This document shows positions 6,969 to 14,165 of a stretch of DNA of 19,204 nucleotides, piece by piece. Each line of letters starts with the position of its first letter. Position 1 is the stretch's first letter. Source of the DNA: an uncultured Collinsella sp. GTDB taxonomy: Bacteria; Actinomycetota; Coriobacteriia; Coriobacteriales; Coriobacteriaceae. The stretch covers positions 1 through 19,204 of the forward strand of contig URIE01000025.1 of assembly GCA_900547805.1 (NCBI GenBank). The letters run 5' to 3'. The notes beneath the pieces are model-generated. The model did no database searches and had not been told where the DNA came from. It was given only the letters and a program-made list of their open reading frames with translations. The translations under genes were made by a program, and so were the position numbers.

Positions 6969-7184
6969 TCTTGATCTGTAACAGGTAGGGCCGATTTCGG
7001 ACGTTAGATGTTACAGATCGAGACGGTTCCGCTGTGCCAACCATTTCATCTAAATCTGTAACACCAAAGGCGAATTACACCTGCTAGATGTTACAGATTG
7101 AGATAAACCCAAGGGGAGGGGCCGGTATGTCTCAATCTGTAACGGCTGGGACCGTTTTTGTTGAGTAATTGCTACGGATCGAGA
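6969..7184. repeat. Array of six alternating 15-bp repeats with 25-26-nt unique spacers
   Basis: Repeats start at 6969, 7009, 7049, 7089, 7130 and 7170, a pitch of 40 bp (41 once). Orientation alternates strictly. Copies 1, 3 and 5 read TCTTGATCTGTAACA, TCTAAATCTGTAACA and TCTCAATCTGTAACG. Copies 2, 4 and 6 read TGTTACAGATCGAGA, TGTTACAGATTGAGA and TGCTACGGATCGAGA, which are reverse complements with few changes. Each pair (1-2, 3-4, 5-6) makes a 55-bp inverted repeat with a 25-nt centre. Copies 2 and 4 are also both preceded by TAGA. The spacers share no obvious sequence. Copy 6 is the most degenerate and I find no seventh copy. No cas gene is near. Together with the two terminators, this is all I see in the 455-nt gap 6829-7283. 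Confidence 0.85.
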
Positions 7185-7224
7185 TTGTTTGGCCGAGTCG
7201 GATCACAGGGTAACGTGCGGGCAC

Positions 7225-7256
7225 AAAAACGGAGCCGTGTTGCCACGACTCCGTTT
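7225..7256 (-). terminator. Rho-independent terminator of glgP
   Basis: On the minus strand, AAACGGAGTCGTG pairs with CACGGCTCCGTTT (one mismatch) around a short loop and runs on into TTTTT. It starts 28 nt after the glgP stop codon. Confidence 0.8.
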
Positions 7257-7283
7257 CTCAAGAGGATGGGTAAGGGGAATGAG

Positions 7284-9551
7284 CTAGCTCAGGTGCCAAA
7301 TCTCGTCGTTGTACTGGGAGATCGTACGGTCGGACGAGAAGGTGCCGGCGTTGGCGATATTGACGAGCGCCTTGCGCATCCAGGCGTCCTGGTCCTCGTA
7401 GTCGGCCAGCACGCGCTCCTTGGTCTGGATGTACTCCTCAATGTCGAGCAGGGCCATAAACCAGTCCTTGCCCTTGATGTCATCGTGCAGACGCTGCAGG
7501 CGCTCGGCGTTGCCGGTCGCCATAAAGGCGGGGTTGGTGATGAAGTCCACCAGTAGCTTGATGCCGGGCTTGTGGTAGAGCGCGCCGGCGTCATAGGTGC
7601 CGTCGGCGTAGAGTTGCTCGACCTGCTTGGACGAGGCACCAAAGGTGTAGATGTTCTCGTCGCCGACGAGCTCGGCGATCTCCACGTTGGCACCGTCGAG
7701 CGTGCACAGGGTCAGGGCGCCGTTGAGCATGAACTTCATGTTGGAGGTGCCGCTCGCCTCCTTGGAGGCCAGGCTGATCTGCTCGGAGATGTCAGCAGCG
7801 GGGATCACGCGCTCGGCAGCGGTGACGTTGTAGTTCTCGATCATGACAACCTGCAGGTAGGGAGCCACGTCGGGGTCGTTTGCAATCCACTGCGACAGCG
7901 TCAGGATCAGATGGATGATGTCCTGCGCGATGGTGTAGGCAGGGGCCGCCTTGCCGCCAAAGATGATGGTGACGGGGTGCTTAGGCTTATTGCCGTTCTT
8001 GATGTCGAGATACTTCCAGATGATGTAGAGCGCGAGCATCTGCTGGCGCTTGTACTCGTGGATACGCTTGACCTGAACATCGATGATGGCGTTGGACGGA
8101 ATGGTCACGCCCTGCTCGAGCGCCATGAACTGGCGCATGATGGTCTTGGCCTCGACCTTGGTGGCGGCCAGGCGCTCAAGAACGTCCTTGTCGTCGGCGA
8201 ACTTGGCGAGTTTGCTCAGATCGCCGGTGCTGCGCCAGTCGGTGCCGATTACATCGTCGAGCAGGTTGGCGAGCGCGGGGTTGGCCCCATGGATCCAGCG
8301 GCGGAAGGTGATGCCGTTGGTCTTGTTGGAGAACTTCTCGGGATAGATCTCGTAGAACGGATGAAGCTCGGTGTCCTCCAGGATCTTGGTGTGGAGGGCG
8401 GCTACGCCGTTGATGGAGAAGCCAAAGTGGATGTCCATGTGGGCCATGTGGACGGTGTCGTATTCGTCGATGATGGCGACGCGCGGGTCATCGTGCTCGG
8501 CCTTCGCGATCTCATCGAGCTTGACGATAATGTCGGCGATGGCAGGGGAGACCTTCTGCAGGCTGACGAGCGGCCACTTCTCGAGCGCCTCGGCAAGAAT
8601 CGTGTGGTTAGTGTAGGCGACCATGGAGCGTACGATGGTCACGGCCTCGTCAAACTCGATGCCATGCTCGGTGGTGAGCAAGCGAACGAGCTCGGGGATG
8701 ACCATGGTGGGGTGCGTGTCGTTAATTTGGACCACGGCGTAGTCGGCCAGATCGTGCAGGTTGCTACCGCGCTCGATGGCCTCGTCGATCAGGAGCTGGG
8801 CGGCGTTGCTCACCATGAAGTATTCCTGGTAGATGCGAAGCAGGCGGCCCTGCTCGTCGGAATCGTCGGGGTAGAGAAACAAGGTGAGGTTCTTGGCGAT
8901 CTCGGTCTTGTCGAAGTCGATGGAGCTGCCGGGGACCAGGCCGTCGTCGACGCTCGCCAGGTCGAACAGGCGCAGGCGGTTCTTGGTGGGCTGGCCGTAA
9001 CCGGGCACGTCGATGTTGACGAGCTTGGAGGTAACGGCAAAATCGCCGAACTCGACGGTGTAGGAGCGGTCGTCGTCGACTAGGATGTCCTGCTCACCGA
9101 GCCACTCGTCGGGGACGGCCTTCTGCTGGTTGTCGACAAAGCGCTGACGGAACAGACCGTAGTGATAGTTGAGGCCCACGCCATCGCCGGTCAAGCCCAG
9201 CGTGGCGATGGAATCCAGGAAGCATGCGGCCAGACGGCCCAGGCCGCCGTTGCCGAGCGACGGCTCGACCTCGAACTCCTCGATCTTGTTGAGGTCGTGG
9301 CCTGCGGCGGTGAGCTGGTCCTTAACCTCGTCGTAGATGCCGAGGTCGATCATGTTGTTGATGAGCAGCTTGCCGATCAAAAATTCGGCGGAAATGTAAT
9401 AGAGCTTTTTCTTGCCGTTGTTGAGCGGGCAGGCGGCAGAGCGCTCCTGCACGAGCTTGACCAGCAGTTTGTAAATGCGGCGGTCATCGAGTTGCTCGAG
9501 CGAAGTTCCAAAGGACTGCTCGGCAAGATCCGCGAGATTGATGCGGGGCAT
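7284..9551 (-). CDS. glgP: Glycogen/starch/alpha-glucan phosphorylase (GT35)
   Basis: PLP-dependent enzyme that cleaves alpha-1,4-glucan ends with phosphate to release glucose-1-phosphate in the cytoplasm. The protein has 755 aa, slightly shorter than the roughly 800-aa enterobacterial enzymes. Conserved segments include EPSLGNGGLGRLAACFLDS at 96-114 and the PLP-site block that starts at Glu598 (EASGTSNMKFMLNGALTLC), in which Lys606 is the expected Schiff-base lysine. NDTHP and VQVKRIHEYKRQ, both typical of the family, are also present. The ATG at 9551 follows a clear AGGAGG about 5 nt upstream. It lies 129 nt downstream of malQ on the same strand. MalQ and phosphorylase normally act together on maltodextrins: MalQ lengthens chains and the phosphorylase shortens them. 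The hairpin between the two genes may reduce read-through from malQ. Confidence 0.96.
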   Translation of the reverse strand: MPRINLADLAEQSFGTSLEQLDDRRIYKLLVKLVQERSAACPLNNGKKKLYYISAEFLIGKLLINNMIDLGIYDEVKDQLTAAGHDLNKIEEFEVEPSLGNGGLGRLAACFLDSIATLGLTGDGVGLNYHYGLFRQRFVDNQQKAVPDEWLGEQDILVDDDRSYTVEFGDFAVTSKLVNIDVPGYGQPTKNRLRLFDLASVDDGLVPGSSIDFDKTEIAKNLTLFLYPDDSDEQGRLLRIYQEYFMVSNAAQLLIDEAIERGSNLHDLADYAVVQINDTHPTMVIPELVRLLTTEHGIEFDEAVTIVRSMVAYTNHTILAEALEKWPLVSLQKVSPAIADIIVKLDEIAKAEHDDPRVAIIDEYDTVHMAHMDIHFGFSINGVAALHTKILEDTELHPFYEIYPEKFSNKTNGITFRRWIHGANPALANLLDDVIGTDWRSTGDLSKLAKFADDKDVLERLAATKVEAKTIMRQFMALEQGVTIPSNAIIDVQVKRIHEYKRQQMLALYIIWKYLDIKNGNKPKHPVTIIFGGKAAPAYTIAQDIIHLILTLSQWIANDPDVAPYLQVVMIENYNVTAAERVIPAADISEQISLASKEASGTSNMKFMLNGALTLCTLDGANVEIAELVGDENIYTFGASSKQVEQLYADGTYDAGALYHKPGIKLLVDFITNPAFMATGNAERLQRLHDDIKGKDWFMALLDIEEYIQTKERVLADYEDQDAWMRKALVNIANAGTFSSDRTISQYNDEIWHLS

Positions 9552-9597
9552 GTTTCCTCCTGTGGTGAGTTGACTACATGTCAGAAATTCAAAAGAA

Positions 9598-9633
9598 TCC
9601 CGCGCGAGGGGATTGGGGTGGCCTCGCGCGGGA
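9598..9633 (-). terminator. Hairpin after malQ, terminator or attenuator before glgP
   Basis: A perfect 12-bp stem (TCCCGCGCGAGG with CCTCGCGCGGGA, 12-nt loop), followed on the minus strand by TTCTTTTGAA. It starts 48 nt after the malQ stop and ends 46 nt before the glgP start. I see no convincing glgP promoter after it, so partial read-through is likely. Confidence 0.6.
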
Positions 9634-9680
9634 AAAGCAAGCGCGTCCGCACGGTGGGGAGGGGTCGGGCGCGGTAGCTC

Positions 9681-11186
9681 CTATTGAGGAAGCTCGATTT
9701 CGGCTTCCGACGGGATGCGGAAGTAGGTCTCGGTCCAGTCGGTGAGTTTGTGCTCGAGCTCGCGGGTGATGGCGCCGTCGAGCATGCGCCAGGTCCAGTT
9801 GCCGCCCAGGGTGGCAGGGGTGTTGATGCGCGCCTCATTGCCCAGGTTAAGCAGGTCCTGCATGGTGTAGATGCACGTGTCGCTCACGCTGGCGGCGATG
9901 GTGCGATTGAGTGCATCTGCCATGGGTTCGCCGGCTTGCTGATGGGTGTACAGGGCTGCCTGCTCGCGCTGACGCGGGGTGGCCGTTCCCTCAAACCAGC
10001 CGCGCGCCGTCTCGTTGTCGTGGGTGCCCACATAGGCGACGGTGTTGGCGATGTAGTTATGCGGCAGGTAGTACGAGTTGGTGCCCTCAAAGGCGAACTG
10101 CAGGATCTTCATGCCGGGGAAACCCGAGTTGTCGCGCATGTCGATGACACCGGGAGTGAGGAAGCCCAGGTCCTCGGCGATGATGGGCAGCGTGCCGAGC
10201 TTTTCCTCGAGCGTCTTGAAGAACTTGAGGCCGGGACCCTGCGTCCACGAACCGTAGGACGAATCGGGCGAGGAGAACGGCACCTCCCAATAGGCTTCGA
10301 AGCCGCGGAAGTGATCCAGGCGGATGACGTCGTACATGTCGAGGGCGGCGCGAATGCGGCCCTCCCACCAGGAGAAGCCGTCGGACTCCATGGCGTCCCA
10401 GTCGTAGATGGGGTTGCCCCAGTACTGGCCGGTGGCCGAGAACTGGTCGGGCGGCGTGCCGGCGACGCTCACGGGATTGCCGGCGGCGTCGATCTTAAAG
10501 AGCTCAGGCGTCGCCCACATCTCGACGGAGTCACGCGAGACATAGATGGGCAGGTCGCCGATGATGAGAATGTCGCGCTCGTTGGCATAGGCCTTGAGGC
10601 GGCTCCACTGGCGATCGAAGAAGTACTGCGTCATCTGGTGGTAGAGCATACGCGCCGGATGGTCGGCGCAGACCTTGGCGGAAGCCTCGCCGCGGGTGTG
10701 GAGCTCCGCGGGCCACGCCCAGAACGCCTTGAGACCGCACTCCTCTTTGACGGTCATGAACTCACAGTAGGGGATGAGCCAGTCCTCGTTGGCCTGGATA
10801 AAGTCATCGAAATCGGCCGGCTTGTCGGCAGCAAAGCGCTCGGCGGCGCGGTCGAGAATCTGACGGCGGCCGCCAAAGATAGCACCGTAGTCGACATTGC
10901 TGGGGTCGGATCCCAGATACACGCCATCGATATCGCGCTGCTCCAGATACCCTGCCTCGATAAGCTCGGCAAAGTCGATAAAGTTGGGGTTGCCTGCGCG
11001 GGCCGAGAACGACTGATAGGGCGAATCGCCATAGCTGGTCGTCGTAAGGGGCAGAATCTGCCAGTAATGTTGTTTGCACGAGGCGAGAAAATCGACGAAG
11101 TCGTAGGCATTCCAGCCAAAGCCGCCGATTCCGTATGGTCCGGGCAGAGATGAGACGGGCATGAGGACGCCGCTTGCACGCTCCAT
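9681..11186 (-). CDS. malQ: 4-alpha-glucanotransferase (amylomaltase, GH77)
   Basis: Transfers alpha-1,4-glucan segments between maltodextrins and releases glucose. The protein has 501 aa, the typical size of the short bacterial (Thermus-like) amylomaltases and shorter than the enterobacterial MalQ. GH77 motifs are clear: GDLPIYVSRDSVEMW at 210-224, RLDHFRGFEAYWEVP with nucleophile Asp291, IAEDLG with acid/base Glu338, and GTHDNE with Asp390. These positions closely match the known triad of Thermus amylomaltase (293/340/395). I chose ATG 11186 because GGTGAG lies 7 nt before it and the protein then begins at the conserved MERASGVLMPVSSLPG. An upstream in-frame TTG/GTG at 11201/11198 sits on or against the AAGAAGG motif and is less likely. 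The promoter region carries a GTTTAAAC operator-like site. Confidence 0.95.
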   Translation of the reverse strand: MERASGVLMPVSSLPGPYGIGGFGWNAYDFVDFLASCKQHYWQILPLTTTSYGDSPYQSFSARAGNPNFIDFAELIEAGYLEQRDIDGVYLGSDPSNVDYGAIFGGRRQILDRAAERFAADKPADFDDFIQANEDWLIPYCEFMTVKEECGLKAFWAWPAELHTRGEASAKVCADHPARMLYHQMTQYFFDRQWSRLKAYANERDILIIGDLPIYVSRDSVEMWATPELFKIDAAGNPVSVAGTPPDQFSATGQYWGNPIYDWDAMESDGFSWWEGRIRAALDMYDVIRLDHFRGFEAYWEVPFSSPDSSYGSWTQGPGLKFFKTLEEKLGTLPIIAEDLGFLTPGVIDMRDNSGFPGMKILQFAFEGTNSYYLPHNYIANTVAYVGTHDNETARGWFEGTATPRQREQAALYTHQQAGEPMADALNRTIAASVSDTCIYTMQDLLNLGNEARINTPATLGGNWTWRMLDGAITRELEHKLTDWTETYFRIPSEAEIELPQ

Positions 11187-11271
11187 GAATGCGCTCACCA
11201 ACCTTCTTGTTGTGGGGTCGGCCTGCCGATGGGTGTGCAGTCCGCCTCCGATGTTCTGATTCGATACGCCT

Positions 11272-11305
11272 ATTGTAAAACATGTTGTTTAAACATGTAC
11301 AGGCA
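11272..11305 (-). promoter_or_regulatory. malQ promoter region with TGTTTAAACA operator-like palindrome
   Basis: On the minus strand a TACAAT -10-like hexamer (11272-11277) has a possible TGTACA -35-like hexamer 18 nt upstream. Between them lies the perfect 10-bp palindrome TGTTTAAACA (11286-11295), whose core GTTTAAAC (11287-11294) equals the two sites at the PTS/GntR locus about 10 kb away. A regulator bound there would directly occlude the promoter. The -35 match is weak; the palindrome is certain. Confidence 0.5.
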
Positions 11306-11350
11306 AGATAAAAAAGTTGGTCGATTTTCGGCGAATGGTTACATGCCATG

Positions 11351-11384
11351 AAAAAGCCCCGACCTCACAACGTGAGATCGGGGC
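11351..11384 (-). terminator. Rho-independent terminator of galE
   Basis: On the minus strand GCCCCGATCTCAC pairs with GTGAGGTCGGGGC (one mismatch) around a 3-nt loop, followed by TTTTT. It lies 22 nt after the galE stop codon and separates galE from the malQ promoter. Confidence 0.85.
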
Positions 11385-11406
11385 AAGAGCGGGATGTAGG
11401 TTTTTG

Positions 11407-12468
11407 CTACTCGGCGTCGGCGAAGCCGTTGGGGTTGTGGCTCTGCCAGTTCCAGCTATCGCGGCACATGTCCGCGATGTCGTACTGGGCCTTCCAGCCC
11501 ATCATGCGCTCGGCCTTGGAGGCATCGCACCAGTTGGCAGCGATGTCGCCGGCGCGGCGCTCGCGGATCACGTAGGGCAGCTCCTTGCCACAAGCCTTGG
11601 AGAAGGCGGCGACGACCTCGAGTACCGAGGTGCCGGTGCCGGTGCCCAAGTTAAAGATCTCGACGCCGGTCTTGCCGTTCATCCAGTTAAGGGCAGCAAC
11701 GTGACCAGAGGCCAGGTCGCACACGTGGATGTAGTCGCGCACGCCGGTGCCGTCGGGGGTGGGGTAGTCGTTGCCAAAGACCTGAACGGCCTCGAGCTTG
11801 CCCACGGCGACCTGGGCGACATAGGGCACCAGGTTGTTGGGGATGCCCTTGGGGTCCTCGCCGATTAGGCCCGACGGATGAGCGCCGATGGGGTTGAAGT
11901 AACGGAGCAGCACGACGTCCCACTCGGGGTCGGCGGTGTGGACGTCCATAAGGATCTGCTCGATCATCCACTTGGTCCAACCATAGGGGTTGGTCGCGGG
12001 CTTCTTAGGGTCCTCCTCGGTGACGGGCGGGTTGTCCGGGTCGCCGTAGACGGTCGAGGAGCTCGAGAAGATGATGGACTTGCAGCCATGGTTGCGCATG
12101 ACGTCGATGAGCACCAGGGTGTTCTCGATGTTGTTGTGGTAGTACTCGACGGGCTTGCTCACCGACTCGCCGACGGCCTTAAAGCCGGCAAAGTGGATGA
12201 CGCGGTCGATCTGATGGGTATCGAAGATCTTGTTCATCGCATCGCGGTCGAGCACGTTGGCCTCGTAGAAGGTGAGGTTCTTGGCGGCCTCGTCGCCCAC
12301 GATGGTCTTGACGCGGTCGACGGCGACGGCGCTGGAGTTGGAGAGATCATCGACGATGACGACCTGGTAGCCACCCTCGAGCAGCTGAACGACGGTGTGC
12401 GAACCGATAAAGCCGGCGCCACCGGTAACGAGGACGCAGGTGTCTTTGGGGTCGAGTGCTTTGGACAT
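11407..12468 (-). CDS. galE: UDP-glucose 4-epimerase
   Basis: Interconverts UDP-glucose and UDP-galactose in the cytoplasm, for the Leland branch of galactose catabolism and for cell-surface sugar synthesis. The protein is 353 aa, an extended SDR of normal GalE length. The NAD-binding Gly motif TGGAGFIGSH is at 15-24, the conserved SSSSTVYGD segment at 135-143 supplies the catalytic Ser/Thr, and the catalytic pair is Tyr162/Lys166 in PYGWTK. RYFNPIGAHPSG and DGTGVRDYIHVCDLASGH are further GalE signatures. AGGAGA stands just upstream of the ATG. A TATACT -10-like box lies at 12506-12511 (minus) with no good -35. Its own terminator and the following malQ promoter suggest a single-gene unit. Next to malQ/glgP it could link glucose-1-phosphate to the UDP-sugar pool, but no galT or galK is visible. 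Confidence 0.96.
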   Translation of the reverse strand: MSKALDPKDTCVLVTGGAGFIGSHTVVQLLEGGYQVVIVDDLSNSSAVAVDRVKTIVGDEAAKNLTFYEANVLDRDAMNKIFDTHQIDRVIHFAGFKAVGESVSKPVEYYHNNIENTLVLIDVMRNHGCKSIIFSSSSTVYGDPDNPPVTEEDPKKPATNPYGWTKWMIEQILMDVHTADPEWDVVLLRYFNPIGAHPSGLIGEDPKGIPNNLVPYVAQVAVGKLEAVQVFGNDYPTPDGTGVRDYIHVCDLASGHVAALNWMNGKTGVEIFNLGTGTGTSVLEVVAAFSKACGKELPYVIRERRAGDIAANWCDASKAERMMGWKAQYDIADMCRDSWNWQSHNPNGFADAE

Positions 12469-12734
12469 GTAGTCTCCTATCGAATCAGGAACACTTCTTC
12501 AGGGGAGTATAGCGCAGGCAGGACGCCCAAATCGTGCGCTGTAGGAAAAGCAGAGGATTGTGCTAACGTACTCATCAGAAGAGCTTGCGTACGCATAACC
12601 TGATCTTTGGCATTTGCTTACGAGCCGCTGACCTTGTAGTTTCCTGCCGTTCGTGGAAATCGTTGGGACGCGCCATATGTACGCTAATATGTATGAGTTG
12701 AGCGACATATAAATAAACATGTAACGGAGTACAT

Positions 12735-13940
12735 ATGTCACCAAACAGCGATTCCATCCTTTCCCAGGAGCTCTCGCGCCGCACTGCCCTCAAGGCCCTG
12801 TTCGGCGCCGCTTCTGCGGCAGTTCTTTTTGGCCTGCCCGCTCGCGCCCATGCGGCGGAGGCTTCCAAAGAAACCACCGATAAACTGAATGCCGCCCAGG
12901 CCCAGCTCGACGAGGTTCAGGCCCAGCTCGACAGCATCGCAAATGAGTATGCGGCGCTGGCCAACAAGAATGCCCAGACCCTCAACGACATCGAGAATGT
13001 CCAGGGCAAGATTGACGACACGCAGGCCCAGATCGATGAAAAGAAGGCCGAGCTCAAGAAGAAGCGCAACGACCTTTCCGATCGCGTGGCCGCCAGCTAC
13101 AAGTCCGGCGGCACGAACATCCTGTCGCTGCTGCTGGCCTCTGGCTCGTTTGAGGAACTCGTCGCCAACGCGCATTACGTTGAGAAGATCAACAAGAGCG
13201 ACCGCGATGCCATCGAGGACATTCAGACCATCCAGGAAGAGCTCGATGCGCAAAAGACCGAGCTTGAGTCGCAGAAAGCCGACTTAGAGAAGCTCAAGGA
13301 CCAACAGACGGCTCAGATGCAGGATATGCAGGCCAAGCAGCAAGAAGTCCAGACCGTGCTGAACGGTCTTTCCGACGACGTCAAGGAGCTCATGGCTCAG
13401 CGCGATTCCGAGATCCTCGCTGCCGCCCAGGCTGAGGAGGCTGCCAGGAAGGCCGCCGCTGCCGCTGCCGCCGCGAACAAGAACAATTCCTACTCGGGTG
13501 GTTCGAGTTCGGGTGGTGGATCGTATGCGCCCGGAACTCCGCAGCAGAATGCCGGCTCGGGCAAGCAGCAGGCCGTCGTCAACGCGTGCTACTCCACGCC
13601 TTCGCCGGGTCAGAACTGGTGCGCGGCGTGGGTCACCAATGTCTTCCGTAACGCCGGCGTTGGCTACTTTGGCGGCAATGCGTGCGACATGTTTAACGCC
13701 TGGTGCTATAGCTCCGACCGCTCGGCGCTGCAGGTGGGCATGATCGTGGCCGATTCCTCGCACAGCGGCACGGGTGCTCCGGGCCTTATCTACGGTCATG
13801 TGGGTATCTACGTTGGCGGCGGCATCGTTATGAGCAACGAGGGCGCCATTACGTCTAAGTCGCTTGACTCGTTTATTAGCTTCTATGGTACTGGCTCTGG
13901 CGTGCGTTGGGGCTGGCTCGGCGGTATTGCGCTGTCGTAG
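12735..13940 (+). CDS. Tat-exported PcsB-like coiled-coil protein with C-terminal cysteine hydrolase (CHAP/NlpC-P60-like) domain
   Basis: Probable secreted peptidoglycan hydrolase of 401 aa. Residues 1-40 form a signal peptide with twin arginines (SRRTALKALFG, 14-24) and a likely cleavage after AHA at 40. Residues about 45-240 are a long charged coiled coil interrupted by a SYKSGGTNILSLLLASGSF segment (121-139), which resembles the hinge of PcsB/CwlO-type hydrolases whose activity is controlled by FtsEX. An Ala-rich helix end and a Ser/Gly linker (about 240-275) lead to the catalytic domain, where NWCAAWV (Cys296) and YGHVGIYV (His355) are the expected catalytic residues. Whether the domain is CHAP or NlpC/P60 cannot be fixed by eye; the NWCAAWV context favours CHAP-like. 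CGGAG lies 5 nt before the ATG. It stands alone between divergent galE and convergent murB. Confidence 0.82.
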   Translation: MSPNSDSILSQELSRRTALKALFGAASAAVLFGLPARAHAAEASKETTDKLNAAQAQLDEVQAQLDSIANEYAALANKNAQTLNDIENVQGKIDDTQAQIDEKKAELKKKRNDLSDRVAASYKSGGTNILSLLLASGSFEELVANAHYVEKINKSDRDAIEDIQTIQEELDAQKTELESQKADLEKLKDQQTAQMQDMQAKQQEVQTVLNGLSDDVKELMAQRDSEILAAAQAEEAARKAAAAAAAANKNNSYSGGSSSGGGSYAPGTPQQNAGSGKQQAVVNACYSTPSPGQNWCAAWVTNVFRNAGVGYFGGNACDMFNAWCYSSDRSALQVGMIVADSSHSGTGAPGLIYGHVGIYVGGGIVMSNEGAITSKSLDSFISFYGTGSGVRWGWLGGIALS

Positions 13941-14015
13941 CTGCGGTTTGAAGCAAGTTGGTCCGGGACCGCGGGCGAGGCATAAGGTTGCCTGCTCTAC
14001 AGTCCTGCGCAAGAC

Positions 14016-14043
14016 GAAGGCCACATTAAGTGGCCTTCTTTGC
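14016..14043 (+). terminator. Probable terminator of the coiled-coil hydrolase gene
   Basis: GAAGGCCAC (14016-14024) pairs perfectly with GTGGCCTTC (14030-14038) around a 5-nt loop, followed by TTTG. It is 75 nt after the stop codon. Confidence 0.65.
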
Positions 14044-14139
14044 GTGCGGAACTCGCGATCAATCAAATATATTGCGGGCGCGGGGCCCGTTCGGGTGCAG
14101 AGCGCCACAAACCAGGGTTGTGTCTGAATAAAAGAAAGT

Positions 14140-14165
14140 GAAGGCCCCTTTCGGGGCCTTCTTTG
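14140..14165. terminator. Convergent-gene hairpin, probable murB terminator (possibly bidirectional)
   Basis: GAAGGCCCC (14140-14148) pairs perfectly with GGGGCCTTC (14153-14161) around TTTC. Plus-strand reading gives TTTGTT afterwards; minus-strand reading gives ACTTTCTTTT. It lies 4 nt past the murB stop and shares its GAAGGCC stem end with the hairpin at 14016. Confidence 0.65.

Noticed and set aside
6969..7184. Interpretation of the repeat array as a true CRISPR
   Set aside because: Repeats are only 15 bp, alternate in orientation, vary between copies, and no cas gene is present in the window.
7572..9083. 503-codon open frame on the plus strand opposite glgP
   Set aside because: Low-complexity Val/Asp/Gly translation antiparallel to a clearly conserved phosphorylase; no ribosome-binding site or motif.
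9684..11153. 489-codon open frame on the plus strand opposite malQ
   Set aside because: Antisense shadow of a GH77 enzyme whose catalytic residues are all present on the minus strand.
13941..14139. Possible tRNA or small RNA after the hydrolase gene
   Set aside because: A GGTTCG-like stretch near 14087 caught the eye, but no cloverleaf arms or acceptor stem could be fitted; only the terminator hairpin is supported.
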